Below, piece after piece: positions 23,147 through 32,747 of a DNA stretch of 64,000 bases. This DNA comes from Dermacentor variabilis (lineage: Eukaryota > Arthropoda > Arachnida > Ixodida > Ixodidae): contig NC_134568.1 of the NCBI RefSeq assembly GCF_050947875.1, forward strand, positions 253,943,778-254,007,777, given 5' to 3'. The stretch's first letter is position 1. The number at the start of each line of letters is the position of its first letter. The notes beneath the pieces were generated by a model, which searched no databases, was not told the origin of the DNA, and saw only the letters and a program-made list of their open reading frames with translations. The translations under genes were made by a program, and so were the position numbers.

Positions 23147-23436
23147 TTGACCTTCGCTCCGGATACTGGCAGATTGCCGTGGACAGTCTCGACCGCGAGG
23201 AGACTGCTTTTGTAACACCCGACGGTCTTTATCAATTCAAAGTGATGCCGTTGAGTCTATGTAACGCTCCTGCCCCTTTTGAACGCATGATGGATTCCCT
23301 TATTCATGGTTTCAAATGGTGCACATGCCTGTGCTACTTCGACGACGTTATAGTATTCTCCCCAACGTTTGCTACGCACCTTGAGCGCCTCTCAGTAGTC
23401 CTGTACGTTTTTTTCGTCGAGCCGGTCTGCAACTGA
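23147..23436 (+). pseudogene. pol: gypsy RT palm segment with YFDD box
   Basis: After the Tigger insertion the RT resumes with DLRSGYWQIAVDSLDREE (catalytic Asp of motif A), then TAFVTPDGLYQFKVMPLSLC (motif B region). CLCYFDDVIVFSPTFATHLE follows, where the usual gypsy YLDD/YVDD box reads YFDD. A frame change near 23420 leads into the next segment. Flanks of the insertion are in compatible phase once a single TA is counted, so the insertion hit a then-continuous reading frame. Confidence 0.9.
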
Positions 23437-25454
23437 ACGCGTCGAAGTGCCAATTCGGCCTTCGCCAGATTACCGTCCTTGGACATCTCGTTGATGCGAA
23501 AGGAGTACAACCGGACCCAGGCGAGATCCACGCTGTTACGCACTTCCCTGTTCCAAAGTGTGTCAAGGATGTGCGCAGCTTCATCGGCCTTTGTTCAATC
23601 TTCCGCCGTTTCATAAAAAATTTCGCGGCCATAGCACGACCACTAACCAAGCTTTTGAAAAAAGACGCCCCTTTCCAGTCGGGCGATAACGAGGCCTCTG
23701 CATTCTTGCATCTAATCCACCTTCTCACAACGCCTCCTGTTCTGGTCCATTTCGATCCTTCTGTGCCTGCCGAAGTACGTACTGATGCCAGCGGTCACGG
23801 AATTGGCGCAGTTCTGGCACAACGCTAGCGCGGCAACGACCGTGTTATCGCTTATGCCAGCGGGCTCCTCTCACCCTCGGAGCGCAACTATTTTATCACT
23901 GAGCATGAGTGTCTGGCCCTAGTTTGAGCGGTTGTGAAGTTCCACCCATACTTATATGGCCGACCCTTTTCCGTTGTCACAAAGCATCACGCGCTTTGCT
24001 GGTTATGCTCACTGAAAGATCCTACAGGAAGACTTGGTCGCTGGGGCTTACACCTCCAAGAATATTCGTATTCTGTCGCTTACAAATCTGGCTGACTACA
24101 CAAGGATGCTGACTTTCTGTCTCGCTACCCGGTAGACGAGCCTGACGATGCCGACAGTAGTACCGCCAACGGCATTTTCTCTGTGTCTACCTTTGCGAAC
24201 ATCGCCGATGAGCAGTACTGAGACCTATCGCTGCGAGCACTCATCGAGCGTCTGCGCTCTACACCTACCGACGCATCCGTTCGCCGATATGTCCTTCAGG
24301 GCGGCATTCTGTACCGAAGGAACTTCCTCTCTGATGGATCTGATCTTTTTCTTGTCGTGCCAAAATATCTACGACAGACTGTGCTCTTTGAGATGCATGA
24401 CACACCCACTGCAGGACATCTTGGGGTAACCAGCATGTACGACCGCGTCCGCCGCCGCTTTGATTGGCCTGGTCTTGCTCGCTCCGTCCGACGCTATGTT
24501 GCTGCCTGTGATCCCTGCCAGCGTCGGAAAACACCTCAGGTGCTACCTGCCGGTAATCTCCAGCCGATCACCGTCCCTGTGGAACTGTTCTTTCGTGTTG
24601 GATTAGACCTCCTCGGTCACTTTCCCACGTCACCCTCTGGGAACAAATGGGTAGCCGTCGCAACAGATTACGCCACCTGATACGCTATCAAGCGGGCTCT
24701 TCCTACCAGATGTGCCACTGACGTCGCGGACTTTCTCTTGCGTGACATTATCTTGCTTCATGGCGCCCTGTGACAGCTGCTTACTGACCGTGTTCGTAAC
24801 TTCCTCTCGAAAGTTATCACTGACATTGTGCGCTCCTGCTCCATTCAACACAAGCTGACTACCTCATATCATCCTCCAACCAATGGCCTGACAGAGCGGT
24901 TAAACCGTACTCTTACCGATATGCTGTCCAAGAACGTTTCCAAGGACCGCCACGACTGGGACATTGCCCTTCCTTACATCACACTTGCGTATAATTCTTC
25001 CCGGCATGACACCGCCGGATTTTCTCTATTTTATCTACTGTACGGTCGCGAACCCACCTTGCACCTTGACACGGCACTTCCTCCTGCTGCGATCTCAACA
25101 AGCGAGTATGCGCGCGACGCCATTGCCCTCGCCGAACATGCACGCCAGCTTGCCTGTGCTTGACTGACGGCCTCGCAAACCACTCAGCAGCGTCAGTACA
25201 ATGCCCGCCACCGTGACGTACAGTTTTCACCTGGTGCGCTCGTGCTCCTGTGGTCACCCTCTCATCACATCGGACTTTCAGAGAAGCTCCTTTCGCGATA
25301 TACAGGGCCCTACCGCGTGCTGCGCCAGGTGACGCCTGTGATGTACGAAACTGCTCCTGTGAGTTCAACCTCATCCTTTATTCTGGCATCTAGTGATGTC
25401 GAGCACGTCAGTAGCCTCAAGGTCTACTACACTACTTCCGAGTCTGGCCTTTAG
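23424..25454 (+). pseudogene. pol: gypsy RT thumb, RNase H, integrase, GPY/F
   Basis: Segments stay in one register between stops. RT connection: FIGLCSIFRRFIKNFAAIAR. RNase H: VRTDASGHGIGAVLAQ (first Asp) and YFITEHECLALV (Glu). Integrase zinc finger: HDTPTAGHLGVTSMYDRVRR...CDPCQRRK (HHCC). Integrase core: VGLDLLGHFP (first Asp) and SYHPPTNGLTERLNRTLTDM (Glu); the middle Asp region is damaged. C-terminal KLLSRYTGPYRVLRQVTP is the GPY/F module. In-frame stops: TAG 23826; TGA 23925, 24093, 24219, 24678, 24771 and 25161. Confidence 0.9.
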
Positions 25455-25489
25455 TCGCTCCGGGATGGCGCTTTTGCCTCCAGGGGTAG

Positions 25490-25651
25490 TGCTACGGAAC
25501 AGTATTTACGATGACGAAGAGGCTCGCAGTGTGAAGACGATGACGGCATTAGAGGCTAGCGCGGGCTGTTGCCTTTCGGCCAAATGTGGCGTATTTCCTT
25601 GTAAATATACTTGTATATAGCTTTTCGTCTGCGTCGTCTTCCTACGTAACA
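25490..25651 (+). repeat. Candidate short 3' LTR of the gypsy copy
   Basis: A 162-bp stretch starts TGCTACGGAAC after a purine-rich CCAGGGGTAG and ends CCTACGTAACA, so it has TG...CA ends and a possible polypurine tract. It contains a TATAAATATACTTG-like stretch. Without a 5' copy for comparison the borders are inferred. Confidence 0.35.
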
Positions 25652-25960
25652 AGATATGTATATATAAAACATGGTTGAATGCAAAGATGCATGCTGATTT
25701 AGGTTTCTGACACCAATGCTAGACACCTTGGCTTTTCCTGATTTTGATGTAAACTTGTTTTGTTTTATTGAGTGTGCTTCACTAGTTGTGTATTTATGAA
25801 TGTAAATGAAGTCTCACTGGAAGCAAGCACATTGCATGTTCTTCAGGTTTCTGTTTTCTGTCTCATCTTCTCATTTGTTCTAATGTTGACTTCGTGTTAC
25901 ACCAACCTGCCGAAACCTACACATTACTTACTCCAGTAATATGAATGAAATGACCAGCTC

Positions 25961-26272
25961 CTATCTGGTCAGAACGACCGAAAGCTGAGCTAGTTGGTAA
26001 GGATTCATTATGCAAAAAAGAGGTGAGGCGTGCAGACAGGACACAAGAGTAGAGAAGTGGACAACACGAACGCTGACTATCAACTGAAGGGAGCACTGAG
26101 GCGAAAAAAGAAAGAAGACACAAGAAGAAGAGCTTGCGCAGATGAGTTTTGTGCCTTCTTTCTTTTTTCGCCTTAGTGCTCCCTTCAGTTGATAGTCGGC
26201 GTTCATGTTGTCCACTTCTCTACTCTTGTGTCCTGTCTGCACGCCACACCTCTTTTTTACCTATCTGGTCAG
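25961..26272. mobile_element. Foldback element between 12-bp direct repeats
   Basis: CTATCTGGTCAG occurs at 25961-25972 and 26261-26272. Between them, 26014-26117 and 26155-26258 form 104-nt inverted arms with about four mismatches and a 37-nt loop. The left side carries an extra about 40 nt (GAACGACCGAAAGCTGAGCT...) outside the arm. I recall similar GTGCAGACAGGACACAAGAG sequence as a recurring tick repeat, possibly Penelope-derived, but cannot confirm it. Confidence 0.75.
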
Positions 26273-26712
26273 TTTCAACATTTCTATTATAGGCTCCAAA
26301 ATGCCTCCTTCAAAGACTCAATACTACAATGGTATGGATTCCCACTACAGCAGCACAACTTTGCATAAAGGAGTGCATAGTATAACATCTCTGGAAAGTG
26401 AAATGCAAGTTATCAAAGAACCTCCTTTGAAAATTCAATTACGACAGCACTACCACTTCCCATTGAAGCAGCACAACTATACACAAATTAGAGCAGATAA
26501 ATGATTTTGGAGGACCACATGCAAATTATCAGAGTTGCTAGTTGCCCATTACCATGTAACAACTACCCAATCTTTTACAAACTTCACTATGGCATGATAG
26601 CAAAGCAAAGCAAGGCAAGATAGACAATTTTTCCATCCTGCAATGTCCCCCATTTTGACCTTGAAGCACTAAACCCATAATTAAATATTGCAGGACATGT
26701 AAGCCCCCTCAC

Positions 26713-26870
26713 CTGACAGGCTTGAAAAGGTTTTTCAATGGCGGGGAGCCAGGAATGGGACCTTGATGCATCCGTGGTGGCTCCCGAACTCGTTTCCGTT
26801 GTTCAGTAAAGTCCACAAAGTCATCTCGTACTTGAATCCTTTGAGGGGCGATTCCATATTGCCCAAGGTC
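26713..26870 (-). CDS. GPATCH1: GPATCH1 exon 4 (codons 91-143)
   Basis: The acceptor is TTAACTTAG before 26870; the donor is GTCAG/GTGAGG after 26713. It enters in phase 0 and leaves in phase 2, so that the AG at its end and the T of exon 5 form a serine. It encodes DLGQYGIAPQRIQVRDDFVD, then KRVREPPRMHQGPIPGSPPL and KNLFKPV. GPATCH1 orthologues have the same (D)xxE(F/Y)GIAP block and a PIPG segment just before the G-patch. Intron 4 follows, with about 20.8 kb between this exon and exon 5. Confidence 0.92.
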
Positions 26871-29507
26871 CTAAGTTAAAAAAGGTCTTGTGTTCAGGCA
26901 CAACAGTGACAAGTGAGCAAGCTGACAAGTGAAATTCTGACACAACACAGTTGACACAGAACAGGCATTCAGGCAGAATAAGGGCCTACATTCAACACCT
27001 GAGGTATATTTAGACTTATTCCAGCTCATTTATGTTAATAAACTACAGTGCAAACTTTGCAAGGTTTATAAAAGGACTAGAAGAGCATGCACAACCATCA
27101 GCTTCCTAGTTGCAAGCTCACACATATTTGAACAATGCAGAGTGTTATGCCCAATGGTTAAAGGCAGCTAGGTTTACAATTTTTTCATCTCAACTAATGG
27201 CCAACTGGTTCTAAAATTTTGCACAGCAGTTGCATGTATCATCAGAATTTGTATAACACTTTTGTCTTACAAAGGTAGCGGTCTTATTTGGTAGCATTCA
27301 ATCAAACCAAAGTCCACTGTTCTTTGCAAGCATAACCCTAAATCTGTGGCAATAGCAAAAAAAGATTGCCTTTACAATTATCATGGACAAGTAGTAAAAA
27401 ACAAACAACCATTGTGGTTTATATCTGTTGTGTTAAATTTGCTCCAATTTTCACCTCTTTCATGCACAATGGCCAAGAATTAGATAAGAAAGCGCATGTG
27501 CGCTTTGATTCCTACATGCAAAAAGATGGATTTCAGTGGGTAGCACTGAAAGAAATCTCATGCAATTTATTTCAATATTTTTTTCTTGTTTTGGTGAATG
27601 CTGCTTGTAGCATATGAAATAATTTGTGTTCACTTAGTTTACATTATGCTATCTATATTCATTGCAAATATTACGCTTGAAGGCGATTTATCAAGATGTC
27701 AAATAACTTGTTTTAACAGGCTGATGGCCCAACTGCTGCAAATGAACATTATATAAAGCTCTTATTGTTTGGTCTCAGTGCTATAACATGCTTTATCCTG
27801 CAGTGTCTCATCTCCATCAGATCAGCAGTTATTGATCCCCAAGTCCTGGGTTGGATATAGCAATTTTCAGTGTAACAAAGGATCAGGAGACAGCACTGAA
27901 TCCATTAGGACTGGGATCTATTGCAATAAAAAGTGGTATTTTATTAACACAGAGTTTAATGCTTATTGCTTAATGAGTATTGAAGCTGCCCTCGTCATGG
28001 GCACAGAATATTCTGCAACAAGTGCTATGCGCCACCAAAATTAAGTTTTCCAGCTGCACAATGAAGGTGGGATATTCTGATTCACTAATACCCATTTGCT
28101 CTCTTTGCGAGCATACCGTTTTCCACTAAAATTACTAGATTAAAATCTGGTGCTGTGATTATTTATCTCCCCAGGGAATGATGGTTAACACATGGATTTG
28201 TCTAATCTTCCTGCTTGTGGCTTCAGACGTTCTTGCGACATTACTTACTACACTTTACTCACCTTAGTTTAGAAGCAACTTTATTTTTCTAAATGAAAAG
28301 GGAATAACAACATGTGTCCATGCATAATCAGGGTAAATTTTTTCCTTTATAATGCAATATTTAGTTGAATATGGATACCTTGCAAAAAAACAATGCCGTT
28401 GGAAGATAGAAGGACAAAGTTTAAGCAAATCCATGTACTAACCCTCATTCCCATGCTTGCTTAACTTCCATCATTGCAGCTCCCACATCCACTAGTGCCA
28501 GAGTTCCCTCGTGTAACTTTTGTACCACATACAGTGGTGCTACACAGCGATCACACAGAGAAATGGTATGAAAAGCGTCTTCAGACAATAATGCTACATG
28601 GCCACATTTCCTCCCATGGCTAGTCTGAGCTGTACCAATGCCTCCTGTGCTATGCACTCATATTTGCCTCTTTCATGCATGATGGCCAAAAGCTATGCGA
28701 GTAAGTGCATGTGCTGTGTACCCTAGAGCACAAACCAGCACCAGATATAAGAGCCAGACTACAAGGGGGCAGCAGGAACTTCCTTATTGTTTTGTTTGTT
28801 TACCGCTGGTTCACCAATTTTCTCATTTTTGACAATCAGATTAAGCGAATAAGTTTTTCTGTTGTGCACATTTATAACTGGTGCATCCTATCCAGGCGTC
28901 CACCTCCATCTCTGTTCATTTAAATTTGTGCATGGCACGAACTGAGTTGTGTACAAAAAAAAAAAAAAGATACATTCTTTTTCAGCAAGATTTATAGTGA
29001 AAGAAGGAATGGGCAGTGAGGTTGTGGATTAAAAAAAGCTTGTAATACTGCTCATTAGGTTTTGCAGTGCAAGTTTGACCTGTAGCGACTCCTTCCTTTA
29101 CATGATCAGAAATACCGCTATGCAAGCTTTAACACACAGCAAATGATGGAGCAGGCATTTAGTGCTTATTTGTCTTCAATTAGGCATCTAATCCCAGCCT
29201 TTTATATTTTGATATGGCTCAAATGCCCACTAATGAAAGTAGCTTTGTAAATTACAGAGGCATCATGTTACATGTCTGCCACAACATGCAAAAATATGCT
29301 TTGACATCTGCATTTGCAGGACTCTTCTTTGAGAGCCACCTTGGTTTGCCTTGCACACCAAGATGGTATACAAGTCTTTCCTGCTTAACACAGGAAAAAG
29401 AGGAGGTATGGTGGCCATACTAGATACCATGCATCTCATTTCACAAAGATGGTTTCTAGGTGCCCTCTTTAATGCAAGATACTATGCCAAACTTAAGATA
29501 CACTCAC
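26871..29507. other. GPATCH1 intron 3, no gene
   Basis: AT-rich. Two copies of a short dispersed block (CACCTCTTTCATGCACAATGG at 27450 and GCCTCTTTCATGCATGATGG at about 28666, followed by AAGC/GTAAG...GCATGTGC) point to an old repeat. Poly-A is near 28955-28970. Nothing else is recognisable. Confidence 0.5.
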
Positions 29508-29596
29508 CTCTTCATCCATGAAGTCTTGAGGCTTGGATGCAACAACATTTTCTGATTTGTTTGTCTTTGATGACTTGTAGGTTGAAGGAGTCCAAC
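29508..29596 (-). CDS. GPATCH1: GPATCH1 exon 3 (codons 61-90)
   Basis: The acceptor is ATACACAAAG before 29596; the donor is GAAGAG/GTGAGTG after 29508. It enters in phase 1, completing a glycine with the last base of exon 2, and ends in phase 0. It encodes WTPSTYKSSKTNKSENVVAS and KPQDFMDEE. The (G)WTPSxFxSSR-like start and DFMDEED end match the GPATCH1/DUF1604 family order, leading directly into the DLGQYGIAP of exon 4. Confidence 0.92.
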
Positions 29597-30384
29597 CTTT
29601 GTGTATGCAAGTGGAGTTGTCAAGAGCAGAAGAAACACAAACTAGGTACAAGCGTACACACGACGGTACGTGCAGTGAGACATCAAAACATTAATTCAAT
29701 TTGCACTGGACAATATCAAAAGAATAAAAAAAGCTTTACATGTAATGGCGCAAAATTTCGGTGAAGCTTCTGAAAACATGCATACAAACATCCCATAGAG
29801 AGTCACAAAGCAGGTTACTATTTGATGTCACATGATCTGAATGATTGACTGACTGGGTTCTATGTCCCAAAGCAAAACTGAAGGAATCTCCACTACGGCG
29901 TATCATAGCCCCGAAGCAACACATGGGCTCCGGAATAATAATGATCACATAAGGCACTTAAATGTGCACATAAAACAGGGTCGCGAGTATTTTAGCGCTC
30001 CGGGGCCCCCATGGAAATGGGGTTGCCGTAGCTGGTAATCGGAACTACAACCTTGGGCTCCGCAGCATAACGCCATATCTATAGAGCCACTGCGGCAGCG
30101 ACGTTACGTCATGATTAAATACCCTACTTCACCCAATTATGTACAATCACAATCTGGAGTTGTTGGAACAGTAACTTTTGACTAAACATGCGTGTCCAGA
30201 TAGTCAGCTAGATGTCCTTCTGGCACACCATCTTGTATGTGGCCTCATCATGGGCTTGAAAGGTGTAAAGCCATCTTATACATATCAGATGCCCAAATTC
30301 ATAAAAATCTGTACAACATCAAGCGCTTGCAAATTTTTGACGTTAAAACACTATGTATAGGCTGCCTTTGTCGAAATGCCCTAC
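29597..30384. other. GPATCH1 intron 2, with antisense SINE
   Basis: The 788-bp intron is mostly filled by a SINE-like repeat (29848-30105). The remainder shows no structure. Confidence 0.6.
29848..30105 (-). repeat. Second type of tRNA-like SINE, antisense
   Basis: The plus strand starts GGTTCTATGTCCCAAAGCAA, continues CCACTACGGCGTATCATAG and GGGCTCCGGAATAATAATGA, and ends in AGAGCCACTGCGGCAGCGA, the inverse of an A-box-like tRNA head (GCCGCAGTGGCTCTATAGAT). It differs in body from the Ruka-like copies. Degenerate. Confidence 0.55.
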
Positions 30385-30513
30385 CTTCTTTTGTGCCAAC
30401 AGTGTTGAAATAGCCAGCGGAAAAACCACCAGTGAAAGCCCCGTGAAACCGGCGCCTTCCCTGCGCATCTCTGACAGTGAGATCGGGCTGGAACTTCTTC
30501 CGGGGGATGTCGT
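30385..30513 (-). CDS. GPATCH1: GPATCH1 exon 2, DUF1604 motif (codons 18-60)
   Basis: The acceptor is TTTTGTGCAG before 30513; the donor is GAAG/GTAGGG after 30385. Exon 1 ends with G and exon 2 begins with AC, giving Asp18. It encodes [18 protein letters not shown] and [25 protein letters not shown](T/S)[16 protein letters not shown] is the invariant heart of the DUF1604 N-terminal domain in GPATCH1 and plant TOUGH. This is the strongest single piece of evidence for the gene's identity. Confidence 0.95.
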
Positions 30514-30662
30514 CTGCACAAAACAAGCGATTCATTGACATTCGCGTAAATGCTAACGCATGCTACATTACTTAACATCCTGCGCAGTAAACAACAGTTG
30601 ACAACAGTGATTTAGAATGAAATAATTCGGCTGTTCATTCGCAGTTTTCATAGCAATCGCAC

Positions 30663-30714
30663 CTTCGTCAAGTTCCTCTAAAGGAGTACCAAGAAATAGG
30701 TACTCTTCTGCCAT
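30663..30714 (-). CDS. GPATCH1: GPATCH1 exon 1 with start codon (codons 1-17)
   Basis: The ATG is at 30714-30712. MAEEYLFLGTPLEELDE leads to GAAG/GTGCGA. Orthologues have a short acidic start with a GTxLExLEE block just before the P-rich DUF1604 segment, so GTPLEELDE supports this start. An upstream ATG in the same open frame would add an unrelated HCGW-like peptide and is not supported. Exon 1 ends in phase 1. Intron 1 is only 149 bp (30514-30662). Confidence 0.88.
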
Positions 30715-31095
30715 ATCGAAATGCCAGCCACACGATCGGCGACAATACCGCAGTTTCAACTTTAAGCTTACGCTTTCACGGCACTAAGAGAGCAATTCCA
30801 GCTGCATTTTCGTCCTACATCAGCCATACGTTTAGTGGTACACGGTACTGAGAGTCGCAATAAGATTCTCAAGCGTGCCGCCATATTGTCTATATAGAGT
30901 CATAGTGGCCAAGCTCAAAGCAGTCAACTGCCAAAATAGGCCATAAACAGCGAAGCCCCCCCATGCTCGTTCTGTCCCAAATGAAATAAAAAAATTCACG
31001 TGCAAAAAAAAAAAAACAAAATATGTTAATTAGTTATACCTCAATACAAATTGAATTTTGGTTACTTTCCTAACGCCTATTAATTAATAATGTAT
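30715..31095. other. Upstream region of GPATCH1
   Basis: The proximal promoter should lie here for a minus-strand gene. No TATA box or clear initiator can be fixed. A poly-A run is at about 31006-31018. Confidence 0.35.
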
Positions 31096-32508
31096 ACACA
31101 TGCTCTTAAGCAAAATTACACCCTTTTGCCACACAACGATAATCGTCATCTGTCTTGTCCGCATTTCCTTTCTTTAACGCGGCGAGGCCGGTGCTTTCCA
31201 TGGAGTAACGAACGGCATGCGCGTTATCAGCATGACATAGCATTCCCGACAGGAAAGTAGCGGGCGCGGCTTTTATAGAAAGGAAACGCAAGAAAGGCAG
31301 GTGACGATTATCGTTGTGTGGCAGCGATACATCCCAAGGGGTGTATCTTTGTCTACACTCTTAGAAAAATTTACACCCTTTGGGGCGTATCTTGTCCCAC
31401 AACGATAATCATCATCTGTCTTGCCCGCGTTTCTTTTCTTTAACGCTGCGAGCCCGGTACTTTCCAGTCACGAACGGCGCCGCGTTATCAGTGTGACGCA
31501 GCATTCTCGACAGGAAAGTAGCGAGCGCCGAGTTTTCAGGAAAGGAAACGCAAGCAAGGCAGACGACGCTTATTGTTGTGGGACAAATATACACCCCAAA
31601 GGGTGCAACCGTTTTAAGAGTGAGTGTAAAAGGTCTGCATCCTTTGGAGTGTATATCTGCCACACAACACTCTTACACTCTTAAGATGGTTGCACCCTTT
31701 GGGGTGTATAGTTGTCCCACAACGATAATCGTCATCTGCCTTGCTTGCGTTTCCTTTCTTGAAAACTCGGCGCTCGCTACTTTCCTGTCGAGAATGCTGC
31801 GTCACACTGATAACGCGCATGCCGTTCGTGTCTGGGAAGTACCGGGCTAGCAGCGTTAAAGAAAGGAAACGCGGGCAGCACGGATGACGATTATTGTTGT
31901 GGGACAAGATACGCCCCAAAGGGTGTACATTTTTCTAAGAGTGTAGGCAAAGTTACACCCTTTGGATTGCCCCTTCTGCCACACAACGATACACTCTTAG
32001 AAAAATGTACACCCTTTGAGGTTTATCTTGTCCCACAACGATAATCGTCATCCGTCTTGCCCGCGTTTCCTTTCTCTAACGCGGCGAGCCCAGTACGTAC
32101 TTCCCAGTCACGAACGGCGCCGCGTTATCAGTGTGACGCAGCATTCTCGACAGGAAAGTAGCGAGCGCCGAGTTTTGAGGAAAGGAAACGCAACCAGGGC
32201 AGATGACGATTATTGTTGTGGGACAAATTTACACCCCAAAGGGTGCAACCGTTTTAAGAGTGTAATCGACATCTGCCTTGATGCGTTTCCTTTCTTGAAA
32301 ACGCCGCGCCCGCTACTTTCCTGTCGGGAATGCTATCATGCTGATAACGCGCATGCCGTTCGTTACTGGAAAGTACCGGGCAGGCAGCGTTAAAGAAAGG
32401 AAACGCACCAAGGCAGATGACGACTATCGTTGTGTGGCAGAAGGGGCACTCCAAAGGGTGTAAACTGTTCTTAGAGTGAACGATAATCGTCATCTGCCTT
32501 GATGCGTA
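31096..32508. repeat. Array of long-TIR MITE units in both orientations
   Basis: Five units of about 215-275 bp plus fragments: 31096-31354 (+), 31355-31623 (+), 31675-31944 (-), 31991-32263 (+), 32264-32478 (-, left end lost), and a fragment to 32508. Each unit has ends of the form ACACTCTTA..TACACCCTTT, then CCCACAACGATAATCGTCATCTG and GCGTTTCCTTTCTT, with the inverse at the other end. The core has GTACTTTCC, GCGTTATCAG and CGACAGGAAAGTAGCG blocks. Short end-only fragments (31624-31674, 31945-31990) separate units. Some open frames cross the array but change with each unit, so they are not genes. Confidence 0.8.
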
Positions 32509-32747
32509 CCCCCCTCGTGGGTACGTGCCAAAATGTGAAGGAAGAAGAAGAGGAAGAACAAGTCTCGCGCTGGTTCAAATTGTACGGCAGTGGGTTGAAA
32601 AAGAATAAATACCTAAATAGGATTTTTTTTACTGAAAATGAGATATTAAATGAATTTTAATCGTTAATAATAATTTTCATGCTATAGTTTCTTAAAATTA
32701 GAAGTTAATATTTTTCGTTTCTTGTTGTGGAAAATAAAAGATTAAAA

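Larger units (their letters stand above)
19617..25651 (+). mobile_element. Ty3/gypsy LTR retrotransposon, 5'-truncated, decayed
   Basis: Gag, zinc knuckle, protease, RT, RNase H, integrase and GPY/F module follow in Ty3/gypsy order. A candidate short 3' LTR ends the copy. No matching 5' LTR, primer-binding site or gag start is visible: homology starts mid-gag near 19617, so the left end is lost. Most of the Gag-Pol frame is one register with at least eight TGA and one TAG, plus shifts near 20560 and 23420. A 1241-bp Tigger element splits the RT. It is inserted in GPATCH1 intron 4 antisense to the gene. Confidence 0.92.
203..30714 (-). other. GPATCH1: GPATCH1 gene span (exons 1-6, 3' part outside window)
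   Basis: Six exons chain by canonical GT/AG borders and matching phases (52, 129, 89, 158, 361 and 143 nt; junction phases 1, 1, 0, 2, 0). They give 310 codons from the start codon at 30714. The order DUF1604-type N-terminal motif, acidic linker, G-patch, CALPPG-type segment, then AFGVGAFE matches the N-terminal third of G-patch domain-containing protein 1. The family is a nuclear pre-mRNA splicing factor; G-patch proteins activate DEAH-box RNA helicases. Introns are 149, 788, 2637, 20800 and 5206 bp, the last two swollen by transposons. The stop codon and later exons lie left of base 1. Confidence 0.9.

Noticed and set aside
25490..25651. Complete gypsy element with two LTRs
   Set aside because: No copy of the candidate LTR occurs upstream of gag; the element is 5'-truncated.
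31412..32493. Several 80-125 codon frames in the MITE array
   Set aside because: Frames follow the repeats and flip with orientation; not conserved between units.
31096..32508. CRISPR array suggested by regular repeats
   Set aside because: Units are 215-275 bp foldback elements in both orientations, and the DNA is eukaryotic.
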